Shown: in pieces, positions 54,817-62,996 of the stretch
Position numbering within the stretch: position 1 is the stretch's first letter
Layout of the letters: every line of letters starts with the position of its first letter
Assembly (NCBI GenBank): GCA_947586835.1
Contig: CANPXT010000003.1
Coordinates: 1 to 64,000, forward strand
DNA: 64,000 bases
Direction of reading: 5' to 3'
DNA from: an uncultured Alphaproteobacteria bacterium
Lineage (GTDB): Bacteria; Pseudomonadota; Alphaproteobacteria; CAAHEQ01; UBA3637
Program-made: the position numbers and the translations under genes
The notes under the pieces: model-generated
Databases searched by the model: none
The model's input: the letters and a program-made list of their open reading frames with translations, nothing else
What the model was told of the DNA's origin: nothing

Positions 54817-55929
54817 ATGAAACTTGATTATCGCAAAAATCAAAAAACGTTGACAGTTCTCTTAGAGGGCAATTTTGTGCATTTTGATATGCCCGATCGT
54901 AAAAATGCCTTGTATGAGGCGGCGCGCAATCATACCGTTCAAGAAATTGTAATTAATGCACGTTCACTGGGGGAATGGGATTCTTCTTTGGTCGTGATTT
55001 TAACAACATTAAAGCAAACAGCCGTAGCGCGTCAGATAACTTTTGAAGATCAAACACTGCCCGATGACTTAAAACAATTGTTGGATTTGGCATTGGCGGT
55101 TCATCGACATCCCGTTCACGATTCGACTCAAACGGAAGATTTTTTTGAACATATCGGTGATTGGGGATTGAGCTTTATGGCTTCACTTCATAAAGGACTT
55201 GTTTTTTTGGGAAACAGTTTCCATTCCGTCGGACGCTTTTTTTTCGGTCGAGCCGTTATGCGCAATGTTGACTTGTGGCAGGCATTGGAGGAATGTGGTC
55301 CGAAAGCTTTATCAATTGTTGGCTTAATCAGTTTTATGGTCGGACTTATTTTGGCATTTGTCGGCGCCATTCAACTCAAAACATTCGGGGCACAGGTTTT
55401 TGTTGCCAGTTTGGTAACCATCGGTATGATTCGCATTATGGGTGCTATTATGGTTGGCATTATTATGGCCGGTCGAACGGGTGCATCGTATGCGGCTACA
55501 ATCGGGACCATGCAGGTAAATGAAGAAATCGATGCTTTAAAAACAATGGGTATTCCCGTTTCCGACTTTTTGGTATTGCCGCGTATTCTCGCATTGGTTA
55601 TTACAATGCCGTTGTTGGTTTTATTATCGGATTTTGCGGGTATGTTGGGCGGTGCATTTGTCGGTACGGCATTATTGGGAATTCCTGCGGAAGAATATTG
55701 GAAATATGCATGGAGCGCTTTTGGATTAACCAACTTTTTGGTCGGATTGTTTCACGGGCTTGTTTTTGGGTTTATCATATCGCTTTGCGGGTGTTATTTC
55801 GGCGTTTACTGCGGACGAAATGCCGACAGTGTAGGTGTTGCGACGACAAATGCCGTTGTTTGGGCTATTGTCTGGATGATTGTATTAACGGGTATCATAA
55901 CATTTTTCTGTGAGGTAATCGGTATATGA
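54817..55929 (+). CDS. mlaE: MlaE-type ABC lipid transport permease with N-terminal STAS-like domain
   Basis: MlaE is the inner-membrane permease of the Mla system that moves phospholipids between the two membranes. The 370-residue protein begins with about 105 residues resembling a STAS domain (like MlaB), followed by the permease with the amphipathic entry helix and five membrane helices, including F-V-G-A-I-Q-L-K-T-F-G-A and the G-R-T-G-A-S-Y-A-A motif with E-I-D-A-L-K-T-M-G that couples to the ATPase. Fusion of STAS to the permease replaces a separate mlaB gene. Its end overlaps mlaF by four bases. The ribosome site is weak, hinting at coupling. Confidence 0.9.
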   Translation: MKLDYRKNQKTLTVLLEGNFVHFDMPDRKNALYEAARNHTVQEIVINARSLGEWDSSLVVILTTLKQTAVARQITFEDQTLPDDLKQLLDLALAVHRHPVHDSTQTEDFFEHIGDWGLSFMASLHKGLVFLGNSFHSVGRFFFGRAVMRNVDLWQALEECGPKALSIVGLISFMVGLILAFVGAIQLKTFGAQVFVASLVTIGMIRIMGAIMVGIIMAGRTGASYAATIGTMQVNEEIDALKTMGIPVSDFLVLPRILALVITMPLLVLLSDFAGMLGGAFVGTALLGIPAEEYWKYAWSAFGLTNFLVGLFHGLVFGFIISLCGCYFGVYCGRNADSVGVATTNAVVWAIVWMIVLTGIITFFCEVIGI

Positions 55930-56681
55930 AACAAACGGAAAAAAACGCGATTTCTGTAAAAGATTTGAAAATGGGATACGGTTCGTTCATCTTGCAAAAA
56001 GATATGAATTTTGAAGTGCGTCCGCATGATATTTTTATTGTTATGGGCGGTAGCGGTTGCGGTAAAAGTTCGCTTTTACGGGTGTTGACGGGATTAGTAT
56101 CGCCGCTTGCGGGTTCCGTTTGGATTCAAGGTACAAAGTTTTCAGGTGCTTCGGCGGAAAAGCAAAAAGAAATAATGAAAAATTGCGGTATTTTATATCA
56201 GAGCGGAGCTTTGTTCAGCTCTATGACATTGGCAGAAAACGTAGCTTTGCCGCTCAAACAATATACGGATTATTCCGAACAAACCGTTCGTGAGCTTGTA
56301 TCTTTAAAATTGGCGTTGGTCGGTTTGGCAGGGTTTGAAGAGTTTTATCCGTCCGAAATCAGCGGCGGAATGAAAAAACGAGCCGGATTGGCGCGCGCAT
56401 TGGCGTTGGATCCCGATATTGTGTATTTTGACGAACCTTCCGCCGGATTGGATCCGATCAGCTCAAAATTATTGGATGATTTAATGAAAAACATTAATCA
56501 AAGTTTGGGAACAACGCTTGTGGTGGTCACGCATGAATTAAGTTCGCTTTTGGATATTGGTACAAACAGTATTTATTTAGATGCCGAAAGCAAAACAATT
56601 ATCGGCAGAGGTAAACCGGCAGATTTACTTAAAAATCCGCCGAATCAGACAGTTTACGAATTTTTAACGAGAGGAAAGTAA
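55926..56681 (+). CDS. mlaF: MlaF-type ABC ATPase
   Basis: The 251-residue ATPase powers the Mla permease. It has Walker A G-G-S-G-C-G-K-S-S, the Q-loop Y-Q-S-G-A-L-F-S-S-M-T, the signature I-S-G-G-M-K-K-R-A-G-L-A-R-A, Walker B I-V-Y-F-D-E-P-S-A-G-L-D-P, and the H-loop T-H-E-L. The S-G-G-M-K-K-R form and Q-S-G-A-L-F-S-S are typical of MlaF. ATGA overlap with mlaE shows translational coupling; the MCE protein gene starts four bases after its stop. Confidence 0.93.
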   Translation: MKQTEKNAISVKDLKMGYGSFILQKDMNFEVRPHDIFIVMGGSGCGKSSLLRVLTGLVSPLAGSVWIQGTKFSGASAEKQKEIMKNCGILYQSGALFSSMTLAENVALPLKQYTDYSEQTVRELVSLKLALVGLAGFEEFYPSEISGGMKKRAGLARALALDPDIVYFDEPSAGLDPISSKLLDDLMKNINQSLGTTLVVVTHELSSLLDIGTNSIYLDAESKTIIGRGKPADLLKNPPNQTVYEFLTRGK

Positions 56682-56685
56682 AAAA

Positions 56686-57534
56686 ATGTCAGATAAAGTG
56701 CATAAAAAACGAATCGGTTTATTTTTATTCATCGGATTTATTTGTTTGTTTGGAATTATCGGCACATTTGTGATTGAAAATATTATGCCGAATAATAAAA
56801 ATTTATTTGTAATGTTTTTTAATGAATCGGTGAAGGGTTTGAATGTGGGATCACCCGTTGTGTTAGAAGGAGTGGAAGTCGGAAAAGTCACGCGTATTTC
56901 GCTTGAAACGAATCCGGAAACACTTACCTTCAGTATTCCCGTTTTTGTTCGTTTTACGCAAGATAATCGCACGAGTTCGATGTTGAAAACCATGTTTCAA
57001 TCGCATCGCTCACGAGAGGAAATTATTAATAAATTAATTCAAAAAGGTTTACGGGCGCGCTTGGTCACGCAAAACTTTTTAACGGGACAGTTAATGATTG
57101 AATTGGTTATGTTGCCCGATACGCCCGTTAAAATGATTGAAACACCGCAAACGCGAGGATTGCTTCAAATTCCGACCGTATTATCGACAATTGGCGAATT
57201 ATCCAAAGGCATTCAAGACTTGCCGTTAAAAGAAATGGTTAATAAGTTTAATAACATTCTCGATATTTTGAGTGACAGAATCCCTGTTATTATGCCACAG
57301 ATGAGCTTGTTGGGCGAAAATTTAAACGAAGCCGTGCCGGCATTTGTCGGATTAACGGAACGCTTAAGCGGTACGGTTCAAAAATTAGACGGACAAATTC
57401 CGAACACGGAACAAACAATAAATCACTTTAACATGACATTGGATAATATCAGTAGAGCGGCAAGATCATTTAAAAATTTAACGGATTATTTGGAAAGGCA
57501 TCCGGAAGCACTTTTAAAAGGAAAGGAAAAATAA
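56686..57534 (+). CDS. mlaD: MlaD-type MCE protein
   Basis: MlaD-like proteins form a hexameric ring with a central pore through which lipids pass. The 282-residue protein has one N-terminal membrane helix (about 10-28), the MCE domain (about 38-115, with V-K-G-L-N-V-G-S-P-V-V-L-E-G-V-E-V-G-K-V) and a C-terminal helical region with predicted coiled coil. This C-terminal part is long compared with E. coli MlaD (183 residues) and more like YebT/PqiB-type or plastid/alphaproteobacterial forms. It is cotranscribed with the permease, ATPase and lipoprotein genes. Confidence 0.9.
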   Translation: MSDKVHKKRIGLFLFIGFICLFGIIGTFVIENIMPNNKNLFVMFFNESVKGLNVGSPVVLEGVEVGKVTRISLETNPETLTFSIPVFVRFTQDNRTSSMLKTMFQSHRSREEIINKLIQKGLRARLVTQNFLTGQLMIELVMLPDTPVKMIETPQTRGLLQIPTVLSTIGELSKGIQDLPLKEMVNKFNNILDILSDRIPVIMPQMSLLGENLNEAVPAFVGLTERLSGTVQKLDGQIPNTEQTINHFNMTLDNISRAARSFKNLTDYLERHPEALLKGKEK

Positions 57535-57535
57535 A

Positions 57536-58105
57536 ATGAAGCGATTATTGGTATTAATGGCGGGAATGATGGTATTAAGCGGCTGTATCGGGGGATACAG
57601 TCCCATGTCGAAATTTTACACATTGGTCGGCGAAACGGATATTATACCCATCAGCGAAACGAAAATTTCCATTGGCGTATTACCCGTTCAAATTCCCGAT
57701 TATTTAAATCGGCCGCAAATTATTTTAAACGGTGTCGGCAATCAAATGGATTTATCTGAAACAAATCGTTGGATCGATTCGCTCACCGATTTAGCACAAA
57801 GCGCCTTGATTTTTGATTTACAACAAGCATTACCGCAAGCGTTTGTCAAAACAAAAGGATATGATAATGCAAAATATAATCGATTGGTTCGGGTTGAAGT
57901 GGCGCAAATGGATGGTAAAATAAACGGTACGGCGGTGTTATCCGTATGGTGGCATGTGCAAAATATGAACGGTCGAGAACTGTATCGCACGCGTTTTGAA
58001 GCAACGGCACCGGCCGGTGATTCGTATGAAACATATGCCCAAGCACAAAGCGAATTATGGAAACAATTAGCACTTGTGATTGCTTCTTATTTAGCCGGTA
58101 AATAG
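57536..58105 (+). CDS. PqiC-like ABC-transport auxiliary lipoprotein
   Basis: The 189-residue product has a lipoprotein signal with lipobox L-S-G-C (cysteine 17), then the PqiC/ABC-auxiliary fold: F-Y-T-L near the mature start, I-G-V-L-P-V-Q-I-P-D-Y-L-N-R-P-Q-I and N-R-W-I-D-S-L-T-D-L. Such lipoproteins accept or pass lipids at the outer membrane for MCE systems. It begins one base after mlaD and completes the operon. No MlaC- or MlaA-like genes are present here, so the route differs from the E. coli Mla chain. Confidence 0.85.
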   Translation: MKRLLVLMAGMMVLSGCIGGYSPMSKFYTLVGETDIIPISETKISIGVLPVQIPDYLNRPQIILNGVGNQMDLSETNRWIDSLTDLAQSALIFDLQQALPQAFVKTKGYDNAKYNRLVRVEVAQMDGKINGTAVLSVWWHVQNMNGRELYRTRFEATAPAGDSYETYAQAQSELWKQLALVIASYLAGK

Positions 58106-58130
58106 GCTCTCTTGATTTTAACGCTTTTAT

Positions 58131-58152
58131 TCCTTAACTTTTATTTTAAGGA
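58131..58152 (+). promoter_or_regulatory. RNA hairpin covering a ribosome site
   Basis: TCCTTAA (58131-58137) and TTAAGGA (58146-58152) form a 7-bp stem with an 8-base loop. The right arm is part of the AAGGAGG Shine-Dalgarno of the next small gene, so folding would hide it. Confidence 0.45.
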
Positions 58153-58160
58153 GGCAAAAA

Positions 58161-58340
58161 ATGAAAGCGTGGATTAAGGATATTTTAGATATGTTGGCGG
58201 CACTTTTTACCATTATCGTATCGTTAATGGCCGTTGGGGGAACATTGGTGGCGTACGAGCATGATTTTTTTAAAAAACTCAATCATGTCGTGAATTATTA
58301 TCATCGGGAAATTAAAGATATAGAAGAGAAGGGATTGTAA
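58161..58340 (+). CDS. Small membrane protein of 59 residues
   Basis: A perfect AAGGAGG six bases before the ATG opens 59 codons. The product has a short amphipathic start (M-K-A-W-I-K-D-I-L-D), one membrane helix (about 11-32, containing A-A-L-F-T-I-I-V-S-L-M-A-V-G-G-T-L-V) and a charged C-terminus with histidines. No family was recognised. It follows the mla operon by 55 bases and may belong to it. The strong ribosome site makes it a credible gene in spite of its size. Confidence 0.65.
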   Translation: MKAWIKDILDMLAALFTIIVSLMAVGGTLVAYEHDFFKKLNHVVNYYHREIKDIEEKGL

Positions 58341-58353
58341 GTTAAAACAAGTC

Positions 58354-58382
58354 TTGACAAAAATTTACTTTTATGATAGAAT
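58354..58382 (+). promoter_or_regulatory. Promoter of the HNH protein gene
   Basis: TTGACA (58354-58359), 17-base spacer, TAGAAT (58377-58382), one of the best promoters in the window. Confidence 0.75.
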
Positions 58383-58404
58383 GCCTTAATACAAGGATAC
58401 AACA

Positions 58405-59160
58405 ATGCTCTATCAAAAAAGTTTGAATGATAAAACGGTTTTTTGGGAAACTCATTTTACATTTGACGGAAAGTGGCAAAAACTACAACGACCTTCGGAA
58501 AATAAAGTTGCATCAAAGCGTAGTTTTTTTTGTTTTGTTCGAAGAAAGTTTATCAGAAAATGTGCGAAAAACGGGTTATTGAATCATATTTTCACACAAG
58601 AGCAAATTAAACAGGCTTTAAAAGGAAAATTACCCGAAGATTATGATGTTCATCACATTTTACCGATTTCTTTAGGCGGTCAAAACAGACCGAGTAATCT
58701 GTGCATTATTCATAAAATGGTGCATAATGCGTTGCATCAACACTATTGGGATATTATCAGAGATAATTGGGATTCGCAAAAAAATCCGCTGGCCTATGTT
58801 TTTATGCCGACAAATTTAAAAATTGTCAGCGATAAAGATGCCTCTTTATTTTTTTCGCCGACTGATATTTTTAAAATAAAAAAAGAATATAGACGGCGTT
58901 TAAAAATCAGTGCGTTCCATACCAAGAAAAAATCTGCCTTACAACAAAAAACAAAGAATCATGTGCGCGTATCAGATGAGGTTTTGCAGAAGAAATATCA
59001 GCATAATAAAGCCATTATTCTTAAAAATAAAAAATTGAAAAAACAACAAAGTCGGGCAGATGTTTCGTTATCTAAAAAAACAACCGCTCATACCAAAGAG
59101 AAATATCATCGCGCAATGTATAAACAATCTCAGCAACGGTATCGGGAAGAAGAACGTTAA
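58405..59160 (+). CDS. HNH endonuclease-like protein with basic C-terminal tail
   Basis: The 251-residue protein has an HNH nuclease module at about 65-115: V-H-H-I-L-P-I-S-L-G-G, an asparagine in S-N-L-C-I-I, and a closing H-x(3)-H (V-H-N-A-L-H). No zinc-binding cysteine pairs flank it. The N-terminal 60 residues match nothing I know, and the last 100 residues are lysine/glutamine-rich and probably bind nucleic acid. It is a single gene with a strong promoter and no methylase or immunity gene beside it. It could be a homing-type or housekeeping nuclease. AAGGA lies upstream of the ATG. Confidence 0.65.
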   Translation: MLYQKSLNDKTVFWETHFTFDGKWQKLQRPSENKVASKRSFFCFVRRKFIRKCAKNGLLNHIFTQEQIKQALKGKLPEDYDVHHILPISLGGQNRPSNLCIIHKMVHNALHQHYWDIIRDNWDSQKNPLAYVFMPTNLKIVSDKDASLFFSPTDIFKIKKEYRRRLKISAFHTKKKSALQQKTKNHVRVSDEVLQKKYQHNKAIILKNKKLKKQQSRADVSLSKKTTAHTKEKYHRAMYKQSQQRYREEER

Positions 59161-59167
59161 TTTTGTT

Positions 59168-59195
59168 TTGACTTTTTCATAAAAAAATGTATAAT
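59168..59195 (+). promoter_or_regulatory. thrS promoter
   Basis: TTGACT (59168-59173), 16-base spacer, perfect TATAAT (59190-59195). The leader of about 50 bases shows no T-box or operator-like structure. Confidence 0.7.
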
Positions 59196-59252
59196 AAAAA
59201 ATCTGCCTCATAAAGAGTGAAAGCAGAATAAAATATGATAGAAAGGAAGAGA

Positions 59253-61184
59253 ATGGAAATGATAGAAATTACTTTACCGGATGAATCAAAATTATCATTC
59301 AATGCCGGAATTAATGCATCAGATGTTGCCCGAAAAATCAGTGAAGGTTTGGCAAAAAATGCCGTTGCCGCCAAAGTAAACGGCGTATTAACCGATTTAA
59401 CAACTCCCATATATGAAAATGCAACAATTTCCATTCTTACAAGCAAAAACGAAGAAGCATTAAGTATATTACGTCATACGGCAGCGCATATTTTGGCTCA
59501 TGCCGTAACTCGTTTGTATCAAGAAGCACAAGTGACCATTGGTCCCGCTATTGACAACGGTTTTTATTACGACTTTTTCGGAATTATTGTGCGGGAAGCC
59601 GATTTACCGAAAATTGAAGCAGAAATGCAAAAAATCGTAGCTGCCGATTATCCGATTACGCGTCGTGTCGTTTCACGGGCAGAAGCGCAACGTATTTTTG
59701 CCGAACGGAATGAAAAATATAAGTTGGAAATTTTAAACGATATGCCGGCAGAAATAACCGAAGTATCGCTGTATCAACAAGATGATTATATTGAGCTTTG
59801 TCGCGGACCGCATTTGCCTTCAACCGGTAAATTGGGTAAAGCGTTTCAGTTGACAAAAGTTGCAGCGGCTTATTGGCGCGGTGACAGCACGCGTGAATCT
59901 TTGCAACGTATTTACGGTACGGCATTTTTCTCGGAAAAAGATTTAAAAGCCTATTTTACCATGTTGGAAGAAGCCGAAAAACGTGATCATCGTAAGCTGG
60001 GTAAGGAAATGGATTTATTCCATTTTGAAGAATATGCCCCCGGTGATGTTTTTTGGCATGAGCGTGGGTGGACATTCTTTCAAACACTGATTGAATATAT
60101 GCGCAAGCGTCAAAAAGCGGTGGGCTATGAAGAAGTCAACACGCCGCAAATTATGAATCGTGTTTTATGGGAAACATCGGGGCATTGGAAGTGGTATAAA
60201 GATAATATGTTCACAACCACGATTGAAGAAAAAGAGTTTGCCATTAAGCCGATGAATTGCCCGGGTTCGGTGTTAATTTTCAAGCAGGGCATTACCAGTT
60301 ATCGTGATTTACCGCGCTATATCGGCGAATTCGGACGGGTTCATCGGTATGAAGCGTCAGGCGCTTTGCACGGATTGTTACGTGTTCGGGCGTTTACGCA
60401 AGATGATGCGCATATTTTCTGCACACCCGAGCAATTAAAAACCGAATTGCAAAAAGTGGTGCAACTAATGGTCAGCATTTATAAAGATTTCGGCTTAACC
60501 GATATGACCATTAAATTATCCACACGACCGGAGGAACGAATCGGATCCGATGAGATTTGGGATTTATTGGAAAGCGCATTGGCGGATTCGTTGACGGAAA
60601 TTGGATATAAATATACGCTCAATCCTGGGGACGGTGCTTTCTACGGACCGAAGCTTGACTTTAAATTCCGTGATGCCATCGGGCGAGAGTGGCAATTAGG
60701 TACCTTACAGGCCGATTTAAATTTGCCTGAACGCTTTGATATATCTTATATTGGGGAAGATGGTGAAAAGCATCGTCCGATTATGTTGCATCGGGCTTTA
60801 TTCGGCTCGTTGGAGCGTTTTACGGGTGTGTTTTTGGAAAACACGGCGGGACATTTGCCGTTCTGGTTGGCACCGGTGCAAGTAGTTGTCTTGCCGATTA
60901 CCGATGAGCAGGCAGAATATGCACATAAGATTAAGCATAAATTATCGGTAGCAGGCATTCGCGTGATTGAAGATTGTCGGAATGAAAAAATCAGTTATAA
61001 AGTGCGCGAACATTCATTAACAAAAATACCGGTTCAATTGGTTGTCGGCAAAAAAGAAATGACCGATCAAACGGTTACCGTTCGACGGCTGGGTTCCGAT
61101 AAGCAGGAAGTTTTACCGCTTCAAGAGGCCATCCGGCAATTTAAGTTGGAAGCCCGTATGCCAAGTATTGAATATGAAGATTAG
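59253..61184 (+). CDS. thrS: Threonyl-tRNA synthetase
   Basis: ThrRS charges tRNA-Thr and edits serine. The 643-residue protein has the N-terminal TGS domain (I-T-L-P-D-E-S), the editing domain with H-T-A-A-H-I-L-A-H and C-R-G-P-H-L, the class II core with M-N-C-P-G-S-V-L-I-F (zinc cysteine), R-Y-E-x-S-G and G-A-F-Y-G-P-K, and the C-terminal anticodon-binding domain. Three in-frame ATGs compete (59235, 59253, 59259). I chose 59253 because AGGA is five bases away, but 59259 would give the same TGS start. Its substrate tRNA-Thr (CGT) is in this window too. Confidence 0.96.
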   Translation: MEMIEITLPDESKLSFNAGINASDVARKISEGLAKNAVAAKVNGVLTDLTTPIYENATISILTSKNEEALSILRHTAAHILAHAVTRLYQEAQVTIGPAIDNGFYYDFFGIIVREADLPKIEAEMQKIVAADYPITRRVVSRAEAQRIFAERNEKYKLEILNDMPAEITEVSLYQQDDYIELCRGPHLPSTGKLGKAFQLTKVAAAYWRGDSTRESLQRIYGTAFFSEKDLKAYFTMLEEAEKRDHRKLGKEMDLFHFEEYAPGDVFWHERGWTFFQTLIEYMRKRQKAVGYEEVNTPQIMNRVLWETSGHWKWYKDNMFTTTIEEKEFAIKPMNCPGSVLIFKQGITSYRDLPRYIGEFGRVHRYEASGALHGLLRVRAFTQDDAHIFCTPEQLKTELQKVVQLMVSIYKDFGLTDMTIKLSTRPEERIGSDEIWDLLESALADSLTEIGYKYTLNPGDGAFYGPKLDFKFRDAIGREWQLGTLQADLNLPERFDISYIGEDGEKHRPIMLHRALFGSLERFTGVFLENTAGHLPFWLAPVQVVVLPITDEQAEYAHKIKHKLSVAGIRVIEDCRNEKISYKVREHSLTKIPVQLVVGKKEMTDQTVTVRRLGSDKQEVLPLQEAIRQFKLEARMPSIEYED

Positions 61185-61202
61185 GCATAGTTAATTTAAA
61201 AA

Positions 61203-61238
61203 AGCGAATCTGTTTAAAATGCAGATTCGTTTTTTTTG
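61203..61238 (+). terminator. thrS terminator
   Basis: CGAATCTG (61205-61212) and CAGATTCG (61222-61229) pair around TTTAAAATG, followed by eight T. Confidence 0.9.
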
Positions 61239-61267
61239 TATGAGTTATCGGAAAACATAGAAACCCT

Positions 61268-61304
61268 AAAAAACACCGTTTCTTAAAAAGAGATGGTGTT
61301 TTTT
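61268..61304 (-). terminator. Terminator of the plsX-fabH-ihfA-merR operon
   Basis: AAAAAACACC and GGTGTTTTTT pair on either strand; on the minus strand the T-tract follows the merR-like gene. Confidence 0.75.
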
Positions 61305-61316
61305 AATGAAATCAAC

Positions 61317-61664
61317 TTAAAGATAGTCAGCTAAATAGGCTTTTAATTCCGTTAAATCGTTAATTAACTTTTCAGTTGCCGGAGAGGCTTCTTCCGTTTT
61401 TTCCGTTACCAATTCATCGGGATTATGACGGGTGTTTTTTAAACGCTTTTGTACCCCTTTGATTGTAAAACCTTCTTTATATAAATAATCTCGAATGCGC
61501 GCCAACAAAACAACATCTTCAGCCTCATAATACCGTCGACCCATTCGCTTAATCGGCTTGATTTGATGAAATTGTGTTTCCCAAAATCGCAATACGGAAG
61601 CCGGTACTTGCAGTAAATCTGCAACTTCGGTAATATTTCGGTACGCGTTTTCGGTTTTTAACAT
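61317..61664 (-). CDS. MerR-family regulator
   Basis: The 115-residue protein has the MerR-type winged helix at its N-terminus (I-T-E-V-A-D-L-L-Q-V-P-A-S-V-L-R-F-W-E, then R-M-G-R-R-Y-Y and D-V-V-L-L-A-R-I-R-D-Y-L-Y). A short helix-rich tail follows. There are no cysteines, so metal sensing like MerR/CueR is unlikely. In alphaproteobacteria a MerR-like gene is often found after ihfA, and this arrangement is kept here. Its ligand and targets are unknown. It begins three bases after the ihfA stop. Confidence 0.85.
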   Translation of the reverse strand: MLKTENAYRNITEVADLLQVPASVLRFWETQFHQIKPIKRMGRRYYEAEDVVLLARIRDYLYKEGFTIKGVQKRLKNTRHNPDELVTEKTEEASPATEKLINDLTELKAYLADYL

Positions 61665-61667
61665 CGA

Positions 61668-61955
61668 TTATTTTAAAGCATTTTTCAGCGTATTGGATGC
61701 TTTAAACGAAAGCACCGTGCGCGGAGTGATTGTGTGTTGTTCACCTGTTTTCGGATTGCGACCGATGCGCTCTTTTTTGGTATGAGGAATAAAGGTAGCA
61801 AAGCGAGAAATTTTGACTGTTTCACCGTTTTCCAATGCTTCAACGATCCCGACGATAATTTGCTCAATCAACTTGAAAGCTTCCGAGTGTGAAAATCCAA
61901 GTTCTCTGTAAATAGCATCGGCAATATCTGCCCGTGTGATTGTTTTATTTTTCAT
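61668..61955 (-). CDS. ihfA: Integration host factor subunit alpha
   Basis: IHF bends DNA sharply at specific sites in replication, recombination and transcription. The 95-residue sequence has the usual two-helix base, the K-I-S-R-F-A-T-F segment, then the beta-arm region R-I-G-R-N-P-K-T-G-E with the proline that intercalates in DNA. I chose the ATG ending at 61955 because AGGAG is seven bases away; an earlier in-frame ATG (61970) has none. It follows fabH in the operon. The beta subunit is not in the window. Confidence 0.9.
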   Translation of the reverse strand: MKNKTITRADIADAIYRELGFSHSEAFKLIEQIIVGIVEALENGETVKISRFATFIPHTKKERIGRNPKTGEQHTITPRTVLSFKASNTLKNALK

Positions 61956-62022
61956 GTTTTTTCTCCTCATTATTTTTATATTGTTATATTGTCATAGTTT
62001 TTAAAGATTTTCAAGCATTTTT

Positions 62023-62985
62023 TTATAAACGAATTAAAGCGCCCGCCCATGTAAAGCCGCCCCCCATTGCGTCCAATAAAATTAAATGCCCTTTTTTCAG
62101 TTTTCCGGAAGCTATGCCGTGATGCAAAGCTAACGGAATTGAGGCTGCCGATGTATTCCCGTGTTCCGTCAGCGTAACGATAACCCGTTCCATCGGTATA
62201 TTCAGCTTTTTGGCTGTTCCTTCTATAATGCGCACATTGGCTTGATGCGGTACTAAAAAATCAACCGTATTTTTATCTGTGTGCGTTCTGTTAAGTACTT
62301 CTTCCGCCACATCGGTTAAATTCATAACCGCATGTCGAAAGACTTCACGTCCCTCCATGAGGACATAACCCGTCGTTTGTGTGCGTGATACACCGCCCGT
62401 TGTGGTTAATAAGTTCCGAAAACGCCCGTCAGAGTGCAAAACAATATCTAATATGCCTGCTTCGCCATCCTCTTCGGTTGAAGCACTGATAACGGCAGCG
62501 CCTGCACCGTCTCCGAATAGCACACATGTGTTGCGATCTTTCCAATCAACAATGCGTGATAATGTTTCAGCGCCGATCACAAGTGCCGTTTTAATGCTTT
62601 TATTTAAAATAAATTGGTTTGCCACATTTAAAGCATACATAAAACCGGAGCAGGCGGCTTGTATATCAAAAGCAAAGCCATGCGTCATTCCGATGGCTTC
62701 TTGTACGCGAACAGCCGTTGCAGGTGTTGTATCATCAGGTGTTGTAGTTGCTAAAATAATTAAATCAATATCTTCGCCCGTTAAGTGCGCATTTTTCAGA
62801 GCTTCTTTTGCGGCGTGAATGGCTAATGTGGAAGTGTATTCTTCTTTATCGGCAATATGACGACACTGAATGCCTGTTCGTTCCCGAATCCAAGCATCGC
62901 TGGTTTCTACCATTTTTTCCAAATCAAAGTTTGTTAATATTTTTTCTGGTAAATAACTACCGGTGCCGCGAATAACAGATTTCAT
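62023..62985 (-). CDS. fabH: Beta-ketoacyl-ACP synthase III
   Basis: FabH starts fatty-acid synthesis by condensing acetyl-CoA with malonyl-ACP. The 320-residue enzyme has the catalytic cysteine in A-A-C-S-G-F (about residue 111), the histidine in V-P-H-Q-A-N and the asparagine in H-G-N-T-S-A-A-S-I-P-L-A-L. The N-terminus (I-R-G-T-G-S-Y-L-P) and the ending G-G-G-F-T-W-A-G are standard. AGAGGAAG precedes the ATG. It lies 11 bases after plsX. Confidence 0.97.
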   Translation of the reverse strand: MKSVIRGTGSYLPEKILTNFDLEKMVETSDAWIRERTGIQCRHIADKEEYTSTLAIHAAKEALKNAHLTGEDIDLIILATTTPDDTTPATAVRVQEAIGMTHGFAFDIQAACSGFMYALNVANQFILNKSIKTALVIGAETLSRIVDWKDRNTCVLFGDGAGAAVISASTEEDGEAGILDIVLHSDGRFRNLLTTTGGVSRTQTTGYVLMEGREVFRHAVMNLTDVAEEVLNRTHTDKNTVDFLVPHQANVRIIEGTAKKLNIPMERVIVTLTEHGNTSAASIPLALHHGIASGKLKKGHLILLDAMGGGFTWAGALIRL

Positions 62986-62996
62986 TGCTTCCTCTC

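Noticed and set aside
58131..58149. TTAA pair near 58134 and 58146 as a CtrA box
   Set aside because: The half sites are separated by 8 bases, not 7, and the symmetry is better explained by the RNA hairpin.
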